Notes: generated from the letters alone by a model not told the origin. Positions 1-7,002 are shown, counted from the first letter of the stretch. The stretch is 64,000 nt of DNA from Streptomyces sp. P9-A4 (GCF_036634195.1 NZ_JAZIFY010000001.1:2118501-2182500); one strand, 5' to 3'. Program-made: numbers and translations.

Positions 1-296
1 TGGCGCGGGGCGGCGGACTGCTGGTCGTCCTCGCGCGCTTCGCCCCGGCGGGCCGCTCCGTGGTGTCCCTGGGCGCGGGCGCGGCGAAGCGCCGGGTCGA
101 GGAGTTCCTGCCGTGGTCGGCCCTCGCGGGCGTGACCTGGGCCTCGTACAGCGTGGGGCTCGGCTGGCTGGGCGGGCAGTGGCTGGGCGCGACCTGGTTC
201 AGCGCGGGGGTGTCGACCCTCGCGCTCTTCCTCGCGGGCGGGCTCGCCGCCTATCTCATACGGCGTCCGGCTGCGGCTCCCGCGACGGCGTCCTGA
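1..296 (+). CDS. DedA-family inner-membrane protein, C-terminal fragment
   Basis: The open frame runs in from before base 1 (first full codon at 3), so only about 97 C-terminal residues are present. It carries the signature stretch LARFAPAGRSVVSLGAG, an arginine-bearing RF-P-GR motif followed by a glycine-rich turn and a hydrophobic helix, as in DedA proteins. These are half-transporter-like membrane proteins linked to lipid-carrier recycling and membrane homeostasis. Two further hydrophobic segments follow and the tail is Arg/Ala-Pro rich. The 3' end overlaps the convergent DUF2277 gene by 41 bases. The family call rests on the RF-P-GR motif alone; another small membrane family is possible. 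Confidence 0.6.
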   Translation, partial: ARGGGLLVVLARFAPAGRSVVSLGAGAAKRRVEEFLPWSALAGVTWASYSVGLGWLGGQWLGATWFSAGVSTLALFLAGGLAAYLIRRPAAAPATAS

Positions 297-516
297 CGGC
301 GGGGTGCGCCCCGCGCACCTCCAGGCCGTCGAGGAGTCTCGCGGTGGCCTCCGCGATCTCGTCCACGGCCCGCTCGAAGACCTCGCGGTTGTGGGCGGCG
401 GGGGCGCGGAAGCCGGAGACCTTGCGGACGTACTGCAGGGCGGCGGCGCGGATGTCGTCCTCGGTCGCCTCCTCGGGCAGCGCGGGCGGTCGGAGCGTCT
501 TGATGCTGCGGCACAT
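256..516 (-). CDS. DUF2277 family small protein
   Basis: The 86-residue protein starts MCRSIKTLRPP, the characteristic N-terminus of DUF2277, and continues with an acidic helix (EEATEDDIRAAALQYVRK), a VSGF turn and a long helical C-terminal half. The ATG at 516 is chosen over longer starts because it begins exactly at the conserved MCRSIKTL and has a TGGAGG ribosome-binding site a few bases upstream. Function of the family is unknown. It is convergent with and overlaps the DedA fragment. Confidence 0.85.
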   Translation of the reverse strand: MCRSIKTLRPPALPEEATEDDIRAAALQYVRKVSGFRAPAAHNREVFERAVDEIAEATARLLDGLEVRGAHPAVRTPSREPQPDAV

Positions 517-669
517 GCCTCCAGTGTCGCGCGCACCACTGACAACGGCCCGGAACACCCACGGTCGCGCCAGGTGGACCCATGCCCACGCCGACCACCC
601 CGGCCCCGCCACCCCGATCCGGCACCCATGACCGACCCGCGCCAACCGGCCCGGCCCCAGTCTCAGCCG

Positions 670-738
670 ACGGCCGGCTCCGGCCTCACCCGAGGGCCGG
701 CTCAGACCTCACCCGACGACCGGCTCAGGCCTCACCCC
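670..738. repeat. 23-bp tandem repeat, three copies
   Basis: Three consecutive 23-base units at 670-692, 693-715 and 716-738 share the pattern CCGGCTC-ggCCTCACCC with a few substitutions. The third copy reaches into the 3' end of the next minus-strand gene. It lies in the otherwise empty interval behind DUF2277. No function is evident. Confidence 0.75.
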
Positions 739-962
739 AGCCCCCCGAGCCCCCGTCTACTACGCGCGTTGATCTCGGCGGCGCGGGCGCGCAGCTCGCG
801 CAGGGGTGTGGCGGGCTGTACGTCGGCGGGCTCGGCCGCCCACGCGGCGCCGCCGTGGACGGCGCGGATCAGCACACGCCCGGAGACGCTCCCCACATAG
901 AAACCGACCCGCCCGGTGGCGGTGTCGCGGACGAGGTCACCGACCTCGGGCAGTGGCTGCAC
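732..962 (-). CDS. Small hypothetical protein divergent from a GntR regulator
   Basis: I choose the GTG at 962, giving 76 residues (VQPLPEVGDLVRDTATGR...), because GGAGGG lies four bases upstream. The longer frame to 1160 has low-quality, Arg/Ser-rich sequence typical of a shadow. The protein looks like a small beta-rich domain (GDLVRDTATGRVGFYVGSVSGRVLIRAV) followed by a charged helix. It is transcribed away from the GntR gene at 1228, sharing a roughly 265-base control region. Not recognised beyond a widespread Streptomyces hypothetical. Confidence 0.6.
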   Translation of the reverse strand: MQPLPEVGDLVRDTATGRVGFYVGSVSGRVLIRAVHGGAAWAAEPADVQPATPLRELRARAAEINARSRRGLGGLG

Positions 963-1103
963 GCATCCCTCCGTCCCGATCTCCTGACGTTCTCCCGAAG
1001 CACTCCCCCGCGCACTCCGGACGCACTCCGGACACGCTCGCGAGGCGCTCCGGACGCGCTCCCGAGGTACGGGGACACCTAGAGAAGCCGTACGACACCC
1101 CGC

Positions 1104-1124
1104 TGTCAACGTATCTCTAGAGAT
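1104..1124. promoter_or_regulatory. Putative promoter -35 and GntR operator palindrome
   Basis: A perfect -35 hexamer TTGACA reads on the minus strand (1109 to 1104), directed toward the small gene at 732-962. Next to it is the perfect 12-base palindrome ATCTCTAGAGAT at 1113-1124, about 100 bases upstream of the GntR start. The position suggests an operator for the divergent GntR protein; the binding itself is inferred. Confidence 0.45.
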
Positions 1125-1227
1125 GTCCCCCGATGGATGGATCGACGGGCGGGACGGCACAGGCGTGTGCGCCTCGCCTTAGGGGCGCGCCGTAGGGTGT
1201 CACGGAGACGAAGGGAGTGGTCCACCC

Positions 1228-1989
1228 GTGACTGACCAGGACAGCGCTCGTCGGCCCAAGTACCAGCGCATCGCAGATGAGTTGAGAACCGCGATCCGGT
1301 CGGGCGCCTTCGCGCCGGGCGCCCGGCTGCCCGGTGAGAACGACCTCATGGCGACGTACGAAGTGGCGCGGATGACGGCCCGTCAGGCGCTCTCGGTGCT
1401 GCGCAACGAGGGTCTCGCGGACGCCCGCAAAGGGGCCGGTGTCTTCGTCCGCGCGTTCCGCCCGCTGCGCCGCCGAGGCATCCCGCGCCTGTCCGGGGAC
1501 CGCTGGGGCAACGGACGTTCGGTCTGGTCGGCGGACGTGCAGGACGACCGGGACCTGGTCGTGGACCGGATCGAGGTGGGCGAGACGCGGGCCGGGGAGC
1601 GGATCGCGGAGGCGCTGAACCTGGCGCCGGGCGCGCCCGTGTGCGTCCGGCGCCGCCGGTTCGTGCTGGACGCCAAGCCGGTGCTGCTCTCGGTCTCGTA
1701 CCTCTCGGCGGAGCTGGTGCGCGGGACGCCGATCGCCGAGCCGGACACGGGGCCGGGAGGCACGTACGCGCGGCTGACGGAGCTGGGGCACCGGCCGGTG
1801 AGGTTCCGGGAGGAGATCCGCTGCCGGATGCCGACGGCGGAGGAGATGGACGGGCTGGCGCTGGAGGCCGGGACACCGGTGGTGCTCATCGGGCGAACGG
1901 CGTTCACGAGGCCGGGGGTGGCGGTGGAGCTGAACGAGATGACGCTGGACTCGTCGGCGTACGTACTTGAGTACGACTTCGACGCGTAA
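1228..1989 (+). CDS. GntR family (HutC/UTRA type) transcriptional regulator
   Basis: The 253-residue protein has an N-terminal winged helix-turn-helix (about residues 9-75: KYQRIADELRTAIRSGAFAP, then LPGENDLMATYEVARMTARQ) and a C-terminal UTRA effector-binding domain with the typical late VVLIGRTAF...VELNEMTL strands. Length is normal for the HutC branch. It starts at GTG 1228 with GGGAG upstream. Probably a ligand-responsive repressor controlling itself and the divergent small gene; the effector is unknown. Confidence 0.88.
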   Translation: MTDQDSARRPKYQRIADELRTAIRSGAFAPGARLPGENDLMATYEVARMTARQALSVLRNEGLADARKGAGVFVRAFRPLRRRGIPRLSGDRWGNGRSVWSADVQDDRDLVVDRIEVGETRAGERIAEALNLAPGAPVCVRRRRFVLDAKPVLLSVSYLSAELVRGTPIAEPDTGPGGTYARLTELGHRPVRFREEIRCRMPTAEEMDGLALEAGTPVVLIGRTAFTRPGVAVELNEMTLDSSAYVLEYDFDA

Positions 1990-2136
1990 AGCGCACCTAC
2001 CAGCCCTTCCCTCCTCGCGCCCACCGCAACCCCCATCCCCTCTCCCCGAATTCGTGTGGGCGAGGTGAAGGACGTGCGTATTCTGTGGGCTCGCCGGCCC
2101 CATCGGCGGGCGTCCGGCAGAAACTGAGGGACATTC

Positions 2137-2586
2137 ATGCTTCGCGCACGCACGTTCGCGGCCGTGACCGCGGCCGCCGCTTCCGGCATCCTGCTGCTGC
2201 CCACGCAGGCACAGGCCGCCGGCTCGGTCCACCTGTACAAGATCTACTACGACAGCCCGGGCACGGACAGCCGCTCGAACACCAGCCTCAACGCCGAGTA
2301 CGTGCAGATACGGAACACGACGGGCGCGGCGGTCAACCTCCGGGGCTGGACGGTCACGGACGCGGCGAACCACAAGTACACGTTCGGCAGCTACGTGCTC
2401 GGCAAGGGCAAGATCGTGACGGTCCGCACGGGCCGCGGTACGAACACGGCCGCGAACGTCTACCAGAACCGTGCCGCGTACGTCTGGAACAACGACCGCG
2501 ACACGGCGACGCTGCGCAAGTCGAACGGCACGCGGGTGGACGTCTGCTCGTACAACTCGACGCGGGTGGACTACAAGTGGTGCTGA
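2137..2586 (+). CDS. Secreted lamin-tail-domain protein
   Basis: A 149-residue protein with a Sec signal peptide (MLRARTFAAVTAAAASGILL, cleavage expected after AQA near residue 27). The mature part is one lamin-tail domain: hydrophobic strands around LNAEYVQIRNTTGAAVNLRG and WTVTDAANHKYTFGSYVLGK, then a Tyr/Arg-rich end with two cysteines (VDVCSYNSTRV...WC) that could form a disulfide. Lamin-tail domains in bacteria are usually attached to secreted or surface proteins and may bind DNA or cell-wall material; the role here is not known. Single gene with AAACTGAGGGAC upstream of ATG. Confidence 0.85.
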   Translation: MLRARTFAAVTAAAASGILLLPTQAQAAGSVHLYKIYYDSPGTDSRSNTSLNAEYVQIRNTTGAAVNLRGWTVTDAANHKYTFGSYVLGKGKIVTVRTGRGTNTAANVYQNRAAYVWNNDRDTATLRKSNGTRVDVCSYNSTRVDYKWC

Positions 2587-2607
2587 CCGGGCGCCGCGGC
2601 TGACGTA

Positions 2608-3297
2608 CTAAGGGGCTCCGGAAGACTTCCGGGGCCCCGGCTCGTCGACGGGGTTCGAGGCGGGCGCGGAGTCGACGGAGGTCGAGGCAGGCGCGGCGGT
2701 CGGGGAGCTGACGCCGGGCGCGGCAGCGGAGTCCACGGCGCCACCCCGCCCCCGAGCCCCCTCTCCCTCCTCGTCCCCGGCGGCGCGGGCGGCGGGGATC
2801 CCGTGCTGCTGCACATCGGCGTTGACCTGCCCGCCGAGTGTCATGACGTTGAGGGTGGCGGAGTTCTCGTTGGCGATGGCCTTCTCGACCCTGGCGACGA
2901 GCGTCGAGAACGCCTCGCGGCGGGGAAGGTTGTGGTAGGGCCCGACCTTGGTCTCGAAGTAGACCCGTTCGTGCCCGAGGAGTTGCTCGGTGGACCGGTA
3001 GTTCTTCCACTGCTCGCGGTAGCGGTAGACGCTCTCCAGGGAGACCGCGGCGACGACGACCACGCTCAGCACGGTGGCGGTGACGCGGGCGAAGGCGAGG
3101 TCGAGATTGACGAAGACGGGGACGAGGGCGCCGCCGACGACGGAGACGGTCCGCATCCGCAGATGCATCGCCTTCATCCGGGTCGCCTTGGCGTCGTACC
3201 AGCCCTGGTACTGCGAGAGCCGGCCCTCGATGTACCGCTGCGGCGTCATCTCGCCGCTCTGCACGCCCGGTTCGGGCGAGTCCCCCACGTCAGCCAT
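2608..3297 (-). CDS. DUF4231 domain membrane protein
   Basis: From ATG 3297 (MADVGDSPEPG) the protein has 229 residues. The DUF4231 core begins TPQRYIEGRLSQYQGWYDAK, followed by two membrane helices (TVSVVGGALVPVFVNL and VTATVLSVVVVAAVSLESVY) and the conserved RYREQWKNYRSTEQLLGHER block. The last 70 residues are a disordered Gly/Ala/Ser/Pro tail. The family is often found with SMODS/SLATT-type effectors but is also common alone; here it stands alone. A longer start (MGEELT) exists but gives a non-conserved extension. Confidence 0.8.
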   Translation of the reverse strand: MADVGDSPEPGVQSGEMTPQRYIEGRLSQYQGWYDAKATRMKAMHLRMRTVSVVGGALVPVFVNLDLAFARVTATVLSVVVVAAVSLESVYRYREQWKNYRSTEQLLGHERVYFETKVGPYHNLPRREAFSTLVARVEKAIANENSATLNVMTLGGQVNADVQQHGIPAARAAGDEEGEGARGRGGAVDSAAAPGVSSPTAAPASTSVDSAPASNPVDEPGPRKSSGAP

Positions 3298-3412
3298 GCG
3301 GGGAGTACACCGGCCGTGCGGGCCGTCCGTCAACTCTTCGCCCATTCCTCCACGGCCCACCACAAGGTACGTTCATCCCACCTTCGACCAGAGGCACTTC
3401 AGGGAGGACCCC

Positions 3413-3613
3413 GTGGCGCAGGCCCACACCGCACGTACGACCACCACGACCAAGGCCGGCATCGCCCTCGGCATCCTGGCGGCAGCGCTCGTCGCCGTGG
3501 CGGGCCACGCGACGACCGGAGCGACGACGGCGAGCGACCGCGAGACGGGCACGGTCAAGTGGGTGACCGTGGCGACGGCGGGCGACAAGAAGGTAGAAGT
3601 GATCAAGGCCTGA
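3413..3613 (+). CDS. Small single-pass secreted or membrane protein
   Basis: A 66-residue protein from GTG 3413, six bases after AGGGAGG. It has a Thr-rich basic N-terminus, one hydrophobic helix (AGIALGILAAALVAVAG) and a short polar tail ending VKWVTVATAGDKKVEVIKA. It could be a secreted peptide or a membrane-anchored one. Divergent from DUF4231 and closed by a strong terminator 14 bases later. Not recognised. Confidence 0.65.
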   Translation: MAQAHTARTTTTTKAGIALGILAAALVAVAGHATTGATTASDRETGTVKWVTVATAGDKKVEVIKA

Positions 3614-3626
3614 CGGACACACGCAT

Positions 3627-3668
3627 GACGAAAGGCCCCTAGCCGCGCCCGGCAAGGGGCCTTTCGTC
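3627..3668 (+). terminator. Rho-independent-type terminator hairpin
   Basis: A perfect 14-base stem (3627-3640 with 3655-3668; GACGAAAGGCCCCT arm) follows the stop of the small gene at 3613. Like most Streptomyces terminators it lacks a long T tract. Confidence 0.85.
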
Positions 3669-3680
3669 AAAGCCGAGCAC

Positions 3681-3708
3681 GGACACCGGACACCGGACAC
3701 CGGACACC
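3681..3708. repeat. 7-bp tandem repeat GGACACC, four copies
   Basis: Four exact copies of GGACACC at 3681, 3688, 3695 and 3702, between the terminator and the relic reading frame. No function seen; such short arrays can vary between strains. Confidence 0.8.
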
Positions 3709-3710
3709 GA

Positions 3711-3824
3711 TCAGAGCCGCGACTTGGCCGCACGCACCAGCTCGCTGATGCCGTCCCGCGTCCGCGCCCCGCACTCTTCCAACGCGCCTCTGTCTGCCGC
3801 CCGCTGCCCCGGCAGGACCTGCGG
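3711..3824 (-). pseudogene. In-frame reading-frame relic downstream of DUF7660-like gene
   Basis: After the TAG stop of the next gene (3825-3827) the same frame stays open for 37 codons to a TGA at 3711. The sequence (ALEECGARTRDGISELVRAA then KSRL) looks like a genuine amphipathic protein C-terminus with Streptomyces codon bias rather than shadow sequence. It has no start codon or ribosome-binding site. It may be the remnant of a separate gene or of an ancestral C-terminal extension. Confidence 0.3.
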
Positions 3825-4109
3825 CTACTCGTACATCGTCGCCGCCTGGAGCGCTCGGGCGAAGAAGCGCCAGTCGCCATGGGGCGGCAGTTCGCGGCCG
3901 GTGTTGCGGTACCAACCGTCCGCGTCGTCCATCCAGGCCGCCAGCGCCTCCAGGAACCCGGCGAGGTCCGCGTTGTCCCAGGCGTCGCCGCCGTCACCAT
4001 GGCTGCGGCGGAGAGAGCGGACGAAGGACGCCAGTTCCTCTCTGCTGTTGACGTGCTCAGGAGAAGTGGGCATGCCCGGCGCCGGGGGCATGGTCAGGTT
4101 CGGCGTCAT
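3825..4109 (-). CDS. DUF7660-like small protein
   Basis: The 94-residue protein has the family pattern VNSREELASFVRSLRR ... WDNADLAGFLEALAAWMDD ... GWYRNTGRELPP ... FARALQAATMYE: a helical, acidic, Trp-rich domain often found next to immunity or toxin-like genes. The start is uncertain: ATG codons at 4118, 4109, 4091 and 4073 are all possible, with conserved sequence only from about 4073. It lies just outside the left end of the integrated element, next to a relic of an element-like regulator module. Confidence 0.65.
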   Translation of the reverse strand: MTPNLTMPPAPGMPTSPEHVNSREELASFVRSLRRSHGDGGDAWDNADLAGFLEALAAWMDDADGWYRNTGRELPPHGDWRFFARALQAATMYE

Positions 4110-4215
4110 GGAGGCCATGATGCCTGCCGCCCACAGGACCACGTTGCGCCATCGCGTACGGGGACCACGCCCCGACACCGATGGCGCGGACGGGCACCCG
4201 GAAGCGTGGCCGGTG

Positions 4216-4416
4216 TCAGCCTTCCTCGGCCGCCCGCACGTCCTTCCGGGCACCCCGAGAGACGCTTTCACCCGCTTCCAGCTCCGCGCCCTCCAAGGCC
4301 GCGATGGCCCTCCGTCGCCACCGGCCGACGGCGATCGCCGTGAGCACCACCATGAGGAGAGCGACAACAGGCGCACCCCGGACCAACGCGCCGATGGCGT
4401 ACCCGAGAGGCTCCAT
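4216..4416 (-). CDS. Small single-span membrane protein (paralogue of 5232-5483)
   Basis: A 66-residue protein MEPLGYAIGALVRGAPVVAL with one transmembrane helix (PVVALLMVVLTAIAVGRW) followed by RRRAIAALEGAELEAGE. It is clearly paralogous to the protein at 5232-5483, which lies inside the element: same MEPLGYA start, same RWRRRAIAALE junction. GAGGGGGAG lies directly upstream; two ATGs in tandem (4419, 4416) exist and the second has the better spacing. Function unknown. Confidence 0.7.
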   Translation of the reverse strand: MEPLGYAIGALVRGAPVVALLMVVLTAIAVGRWRRRAIAALEGAELEAGESVSRGARKDVRAAEEG

Positions 4417-4439
4417 CATCTCCCCCTCAGCAGTCCCCG

Positions 4440-4475
4440 TCACCGGCTGACAGGCACCTCGTAGACGATCTCTCC
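4440..4475 (-). pseudogene. Relic of a GntR regulator C-terminus
   Basis: Reading the minus strand to a TGA at 4440 gives GEIVYEVPVSR, matching the C-terminus CEIVYEIPINRH of the element GntR at 5871-6632. The DNA is also alike: 17 of 20 bases agree around GGCACCTCGTAGACGATCTC. Upstream the frame is lost. Because the paralogous membrane protein starts 24 bases downstream, this looks like the tail of a decayed copy of the same regulator/membrane-protein module. Confidence 0.5.
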
Positions 4476-4574
4476 ATACCCGCGTCGTCCAGACCGTAAG
4501 CCACTCGGACCGGCTGCTCAGGAGCCGCCGCCGCTCGTGAGCAGCTGTCCCCCGTCGGTGCCGGAAGCACATGG

Positions 4575-4610
4575 CGAAGGCCCCCAGCCGCAAACGACTG
4601 GGGGCCTTCG
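4575..4610 (-). terminator. Original tRNA-Val terminator, now separated from its gene
   Basis: A perfect 13-base stem (4575-4587 with 4598-4610; arm CGAAGGCCCCCAG) lies five bases left of attL. Joining attR and attL in silico places it immediately downstream of the tRNA-Val 3' end, so it is most simply the native tRNA terminator that the element has displaced by 16 kb. Confidence 0.7.
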
Positions 4611-4614
4611 TACC

Positions 4615-4658
4615 GGTGGGCGCGGACGGTTTCGAACCGCCGACATCTGCTTTGTAAG
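4615..4658. repeat. attL: 44-bp duplicate of tRNA-Val 3' half
   Basis: Identical over 44 bases to 20586-20629 (T-arm, variable loop and anticodon-stem side of the tRNA). Flanking bases differ on both sides (C versus T before, C versus A after), which defines the core. There is no tRNA 5' half here, so this copy is not a functional tRNA. Confidence 0.95.
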
Positions 4659-4773
4659 CCTGGCGCCGGAAGCTGACCCGTCACCGCAGCTCAGCCCTTC
4701 TGTGCACTACGACGGCTGTCACAAGCTGTGGAGGCCGTAGCAATCCTCCAGTGACCGTGGTTGGCCGCTCGAT

Positions 4774-4792
4774 CTGGCACGCATCTGGCACG
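4774..4792. promoter_or_regulatory. Left integrase arm-type sites (two CTGGCACG repeats)
   Basis: CTGGCACG occurs at 4774-4781 and 4785-4792, an 11-base period, 115 bases inside attL. The same octamer pair with the same period and orientation occurs at 20474-20492 inside attR. In tyrosine-recombinase elements, the integrase N-terminal domain binds such arm repeats flanking the core; that assignment is inferred from symmetry of position. Confidence 0.6.
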
Positions 4793-4807
4793 CGTCCGCC
4801 AGCTCCC

Positions 4808-5227
4808 TCATCGACCGCGAGCAGCCGCACCTTCCGGACAGTCTGTGACACGCCGGGCGGTCACCAGGTAGCCCGCGAAGCGCACGTCCGGCCTGGCCTT
4901 CGCCCACCCGTCCGCCTTCTCAACCGGTACCAGTACGGTCGTGCCCGGAACGGGGTAGTTCACCCTGTCTGTGGCGCCCGGGGGTACCCCGTAACGGCAG
5001 TGCACCTCGACGATCGACACCACTTCCACCGAGGTGGGTGCGTGTCCCTCGTCCTGACCGTGATGCTCTTCGCAGAAGTCGATCTCATCCGCACGTTCGC
5101 TACCGACGACGTCGGCGTAGTCCTCCTGATCGGCCTCCAGCAGAGTCCACGAAACAACGTCCCCTGGCGCGAAGCTCTCTCCGCAGCACTGCATCTGCCA
5201 GTCATCGACCCAAATCGTCAACGTCAT
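4808..5227 (-). CDS. DUF6578-like hypothetical protein
   Basis: The 139-residue protein begins MTLTIWVDDWQMQCCGESF, with a conserved W-Q-M-Q-C-C-G motif, then GDVVSWTLLEAD and an acidic His-rich middle (IDFCEEHHGQDEGH). The last third (YPVPGTTVLVPVEKADGWAK) looks like a beta domain. The paired cysteines and histidines suggest a metal site, which is a guess. It is the last gene of a minus-strand run with only four bases to the preceding membrane-protein gene. The ATG at 5227 is chosen at the conserved start. Confidence 0.65.
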   Translation of the reverse strand: MTLTIWVDDWQMQCCGESFAPGDVVSWTLLEADQEDYADVVGSERADEIDFCEEHHGQDEGHAPTSVEVVSIVEVHCRYGVPPGATDRVNYPVPGTTVLVPVEKADGWAKARPDVRFAGYLVTARRVTDCPEGAAARGR

Positions 5228-5231
5228 GCCG

Positions 5232-5483
5232 TCATTGTCCACCGAGCGACCCACGCGCAAGAGGGCCTCGGGTAGGGCTGTCGGCGGTGGCACTGTTGTC
5301 AGGGAGAGATGTCAGGCTGGCCCGGGGCTTGCCGCCCTTCGGCAGCCAACTCTTCGTTTCCAGAGCAGCGATGGCCCGCCGACGCCACCTGACGGTCAGC
5401 ACCGTGGCGACCCCACATGCAAGTAGGGCCATGACGACGCTGCCCCACGCCACGGCGGCAAACGCGTATCCGAGTGGTTCCAA
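5232..5483 (-). CDS. Small single-span membrane protein in the GntR module
   Basis: An 83-residue protein starting at TTG 5483 (EPLGYAFAAVAWGSVVMALL), nine bases after GGGGGAG. One membrane helix is followed by RWRRRAIAALE and a polar tail. It is six bases downstream of the 89-residue gene and four bases upstream of the DUF6578-like gene, so co-transcription is likely. It is a paralogue of 4216-4416 outside the element. The C-terminal tail differs completely between the two. Confidence 0.65.
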   Translation of the reverse strand: MEPLGYAFAAVAWGSVVMALLACGVATVLTVRWRRRAIAALETKSWLPKGGKPRASLTSLPDNSATADSPTRGPLARGSLGGQ

Positions 5484-5489
5484 CGTCCT

Positions 5490-5759
5490 TCACTCCCCCG
5501 CTTCGTCGCCTTCGCCACTACCTACAGCCTCCAACAAACGCCGCCTCGCCTGCTCCAGGCGGCCGGCGTAGTCGGGCATGAACACCTCGGGCAGAGTCGT
5601 CTCCAACGTTCCGGAAATCGCGTAGATCCCCGACCAGACCGCTCGGTCCGGCACGATGGCGTCCAGCTTGTCGGACTGCATCATGACTTCATACAGCCAG
5701 TCAGACAGGACGAATGCCTGGTCACGCGTGAGTTTGATGATCACCGATTCTTCGTCCAC
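5490..5759 (-). CDS. Small acidic hypothetical protein
   Basis: Of the possible starts, GTG 5759 (VDEESVIIKLTRDQAFVLSD) gives 89 residues; GTG 5744 would remove five. The sequence is amphipathic and helical (VLSDWLYEVMMQSDKLDAIV, AGRLEQARRRLLEAVG). It lies between the GntR gene and the membrane-protein gene in the same orientation. Similar proteins in Streptomyces contact-dependent or immunity-type loci have no known activity. Not recognised. Confidence 0.6.
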   Translation of the reverse strand: MDEESVIIKLTRDQAFVLSDWLYEVMMQSDKLDAIVPDRAVWSGIYAISGTLETTLPEVFMPDYAGRLEQARRRLLEAVGSGEGDEAGE

Positions 5760-5870
5760 ATGGTGACCGTACAGCCGAGGTCGGAAGAGCGGCTCTGGAC
5801 TGGAGTTGCTCTGGCGCGAGCGACCGACAGACGTCGCCCGCATCCGGCATAACGATTCGAGCCGCGGACG

Positions 5871-6632
5871 TCAGTGCCGGTTGATCGGAATCTCGTAGAC
5901 AATCTCGCACAGAGTGGCGGGGACGACGATGTCCGCCGTCTCAACGGGCCGTCCTTCGTCGCTGTAGTACGTCCGCCGGATGTGGGTGACGAGCGAGGCT
6001 TTCTGAATCCCGAGAAGAGACGCCTCCTCGGCAGTGGCCTGCCGCGGCTCCGGCTGCTCGACGGCATGGCCGACGGTGACGCCGATCTGAGCCATCCGGT
6101 TCACGACGCCGGCCCCGGCGTGTGGCCCGCCCTCGGGAAGGACGACGAGAGTTCCGCCGGTGAGGTCATACGGCTCCCAGCTCGTCGACAACTGCGCGGG
6201 CCGCCCGTCGGCAAGGAACTCGTACACCGTGCGGACGCACAGGTCGCCCTCGACGATGCCGAGCCGTGCGGCAATCTCCGCCGGCGCCGGAACCTTGGCC
6301 TCGGTCCGACTCTCCCAGTCCCCCTGCTTACCCAAGGCCCTCATGTCGGCCCGGAACGGCGAACCGCCGCCCTGCTCGCGCGCTGACGAGCGGACCACGC
6401 GCACACGCTGACGAGGCTCCGCGACGTACGTTCCGGATCCCGCCCGCCCCTCCAGGACCCCTTGGGAGATCAGCAGCTCCTGCGCCCGACGGACGACGTT
6501 CTCGCCGACGCCGCACTCCTGACCGATCTGGGCACGCGAGGGGAGACGGTCTCCGGGCTCCCACTCGTGCTCCGCGATCCTCCGCCGGAGTTCGTCAGCG
6601 ATGCGGAGATACGGCGGCTGCTGCTCAGGCAT
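5871..6632 (-). CDS. GntR family (HutC/UTRA type) regulator of the left AICE module
   Basis: A 253-residue regulator. The winged helix occupies about residues 5-72 (YLRIADELRRRIAEHEWEPG, LPSRAQIGQECGVGENVVRR, GSGTYV) and a UTRA domain fills the rest (SWEPYDLTGGTLVVLPEGG ... VTHIRRTYYSDEGRPVETAD). It starts at ATG 6632, immediately downstream of twin palindromic operators at 6639-6674, so autoregulation and control of the divergent gene at 6712 are likely. Downstream lie three small genes in the same orientation. A second, degraded copy of its C-terminus sits outside attL at 4440-4475. Confidence 0.88.
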   Translation of the reverse strand: MPEQQPPYLRIADELRRRIAEHEWEPGDRLPSRAQIGQECGVGENVVRRAQELLISQGVLEGRAGSGTYVAEPRQRVRVVRSSAREQGGGSPFRADMRALGKQGDWESRTEAKVPAPAEIAARLGIVEGDLCVRTVYEFLADGRPAQLSTSWEPYDLTGGTLVVLPEGGPHAGAGVVNRMAQIGVTVGHAVEQPEPRQATAEEASLLGIQKASLVTHIRRTYYSDEGRPVETADIVVPATLCEIVYEIPINRH

Positions 6633-6638
6633 GTGGAA

Positions 6639-6674
6639 AATCTAGTCCACTAGCTCTAATCTAGTTAACTAGCT
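6639..6674. promoter_or_regulatory. Twin GntR operators between divergent genes
   Basis: Two 17-base sites, 6639-6655 and 6658-6674, share AATCTAGT-NN-ACTAGCT and differ only in the two central bases (CC versus TA). Each contains a CTAGT/ACTAG inverted repeat; the second (6661-6672) is a perfect palindrome. The 19-base period would place two dimers on nearly the same helix face. They lie 7 bases from the GntR start and 38 bases from the divergent gene at 6712. Confidence 0.7.
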
Positions 6675-6711
6675 TCACGCAATGTGATCCCTTGGCGACG
6701 GAGGCTCTCCT

Positions 6712-6990
6712 GTGCCCGCTTCGGAAGCAAGTGCGGTGGACATCGCCGCCCGGCTGTCCGCCCTCGGACTCACCACACGCGTGGAGGAACACGCCCGTCA
6801 CACGTCAATCGAAGCGGAGGTGCCGGAATCGCTCCTCGCCAAGACATGGCGGGAGGCCTTGGAAGTGGTGGGGGAGGCCGATCGATTCGGACTCCAGGCC
6901 AGCAGCTTGAACGGCCGCACCTTATGGGCCGCCGTACACAGAACGGTCCCCGCGACGGGCGATGTCCGGGGACCTGGCCATCAGCGATAG
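6712..6990 (+). CDS. Hypothetical AICE cargo protein
   Basis: A 92-residue protein from GTG 6712 with GGAGG about eight bases upstream. The first two thirds look folded and helical (ASAVDIAARLSALGLTTRVE, VPESLLAKTWREALEVVGEA) and include a short strand (LNGRTLWAAVHRT). It is the first gene of the plus-strand cargo run, divergent from the GntR at 5871-6632 across the twin operators. No motif recognised. Confidence 0.6.
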   Translation: MPASEASAVDIAARLSALGLTTRVEEHARHTSIEAEVPESLLAKTWREALEVVGEADRFGLQASSLNGRTLWAAVHRTVPATGDVRGPGHQR

Positions 6991-7002
6991 GAGCTGATCA
7001 GC

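Noticed and set aside
3681..3708. CRISPR-like array
   Set aside because: The 7-bp units are contiguous with no spacers.
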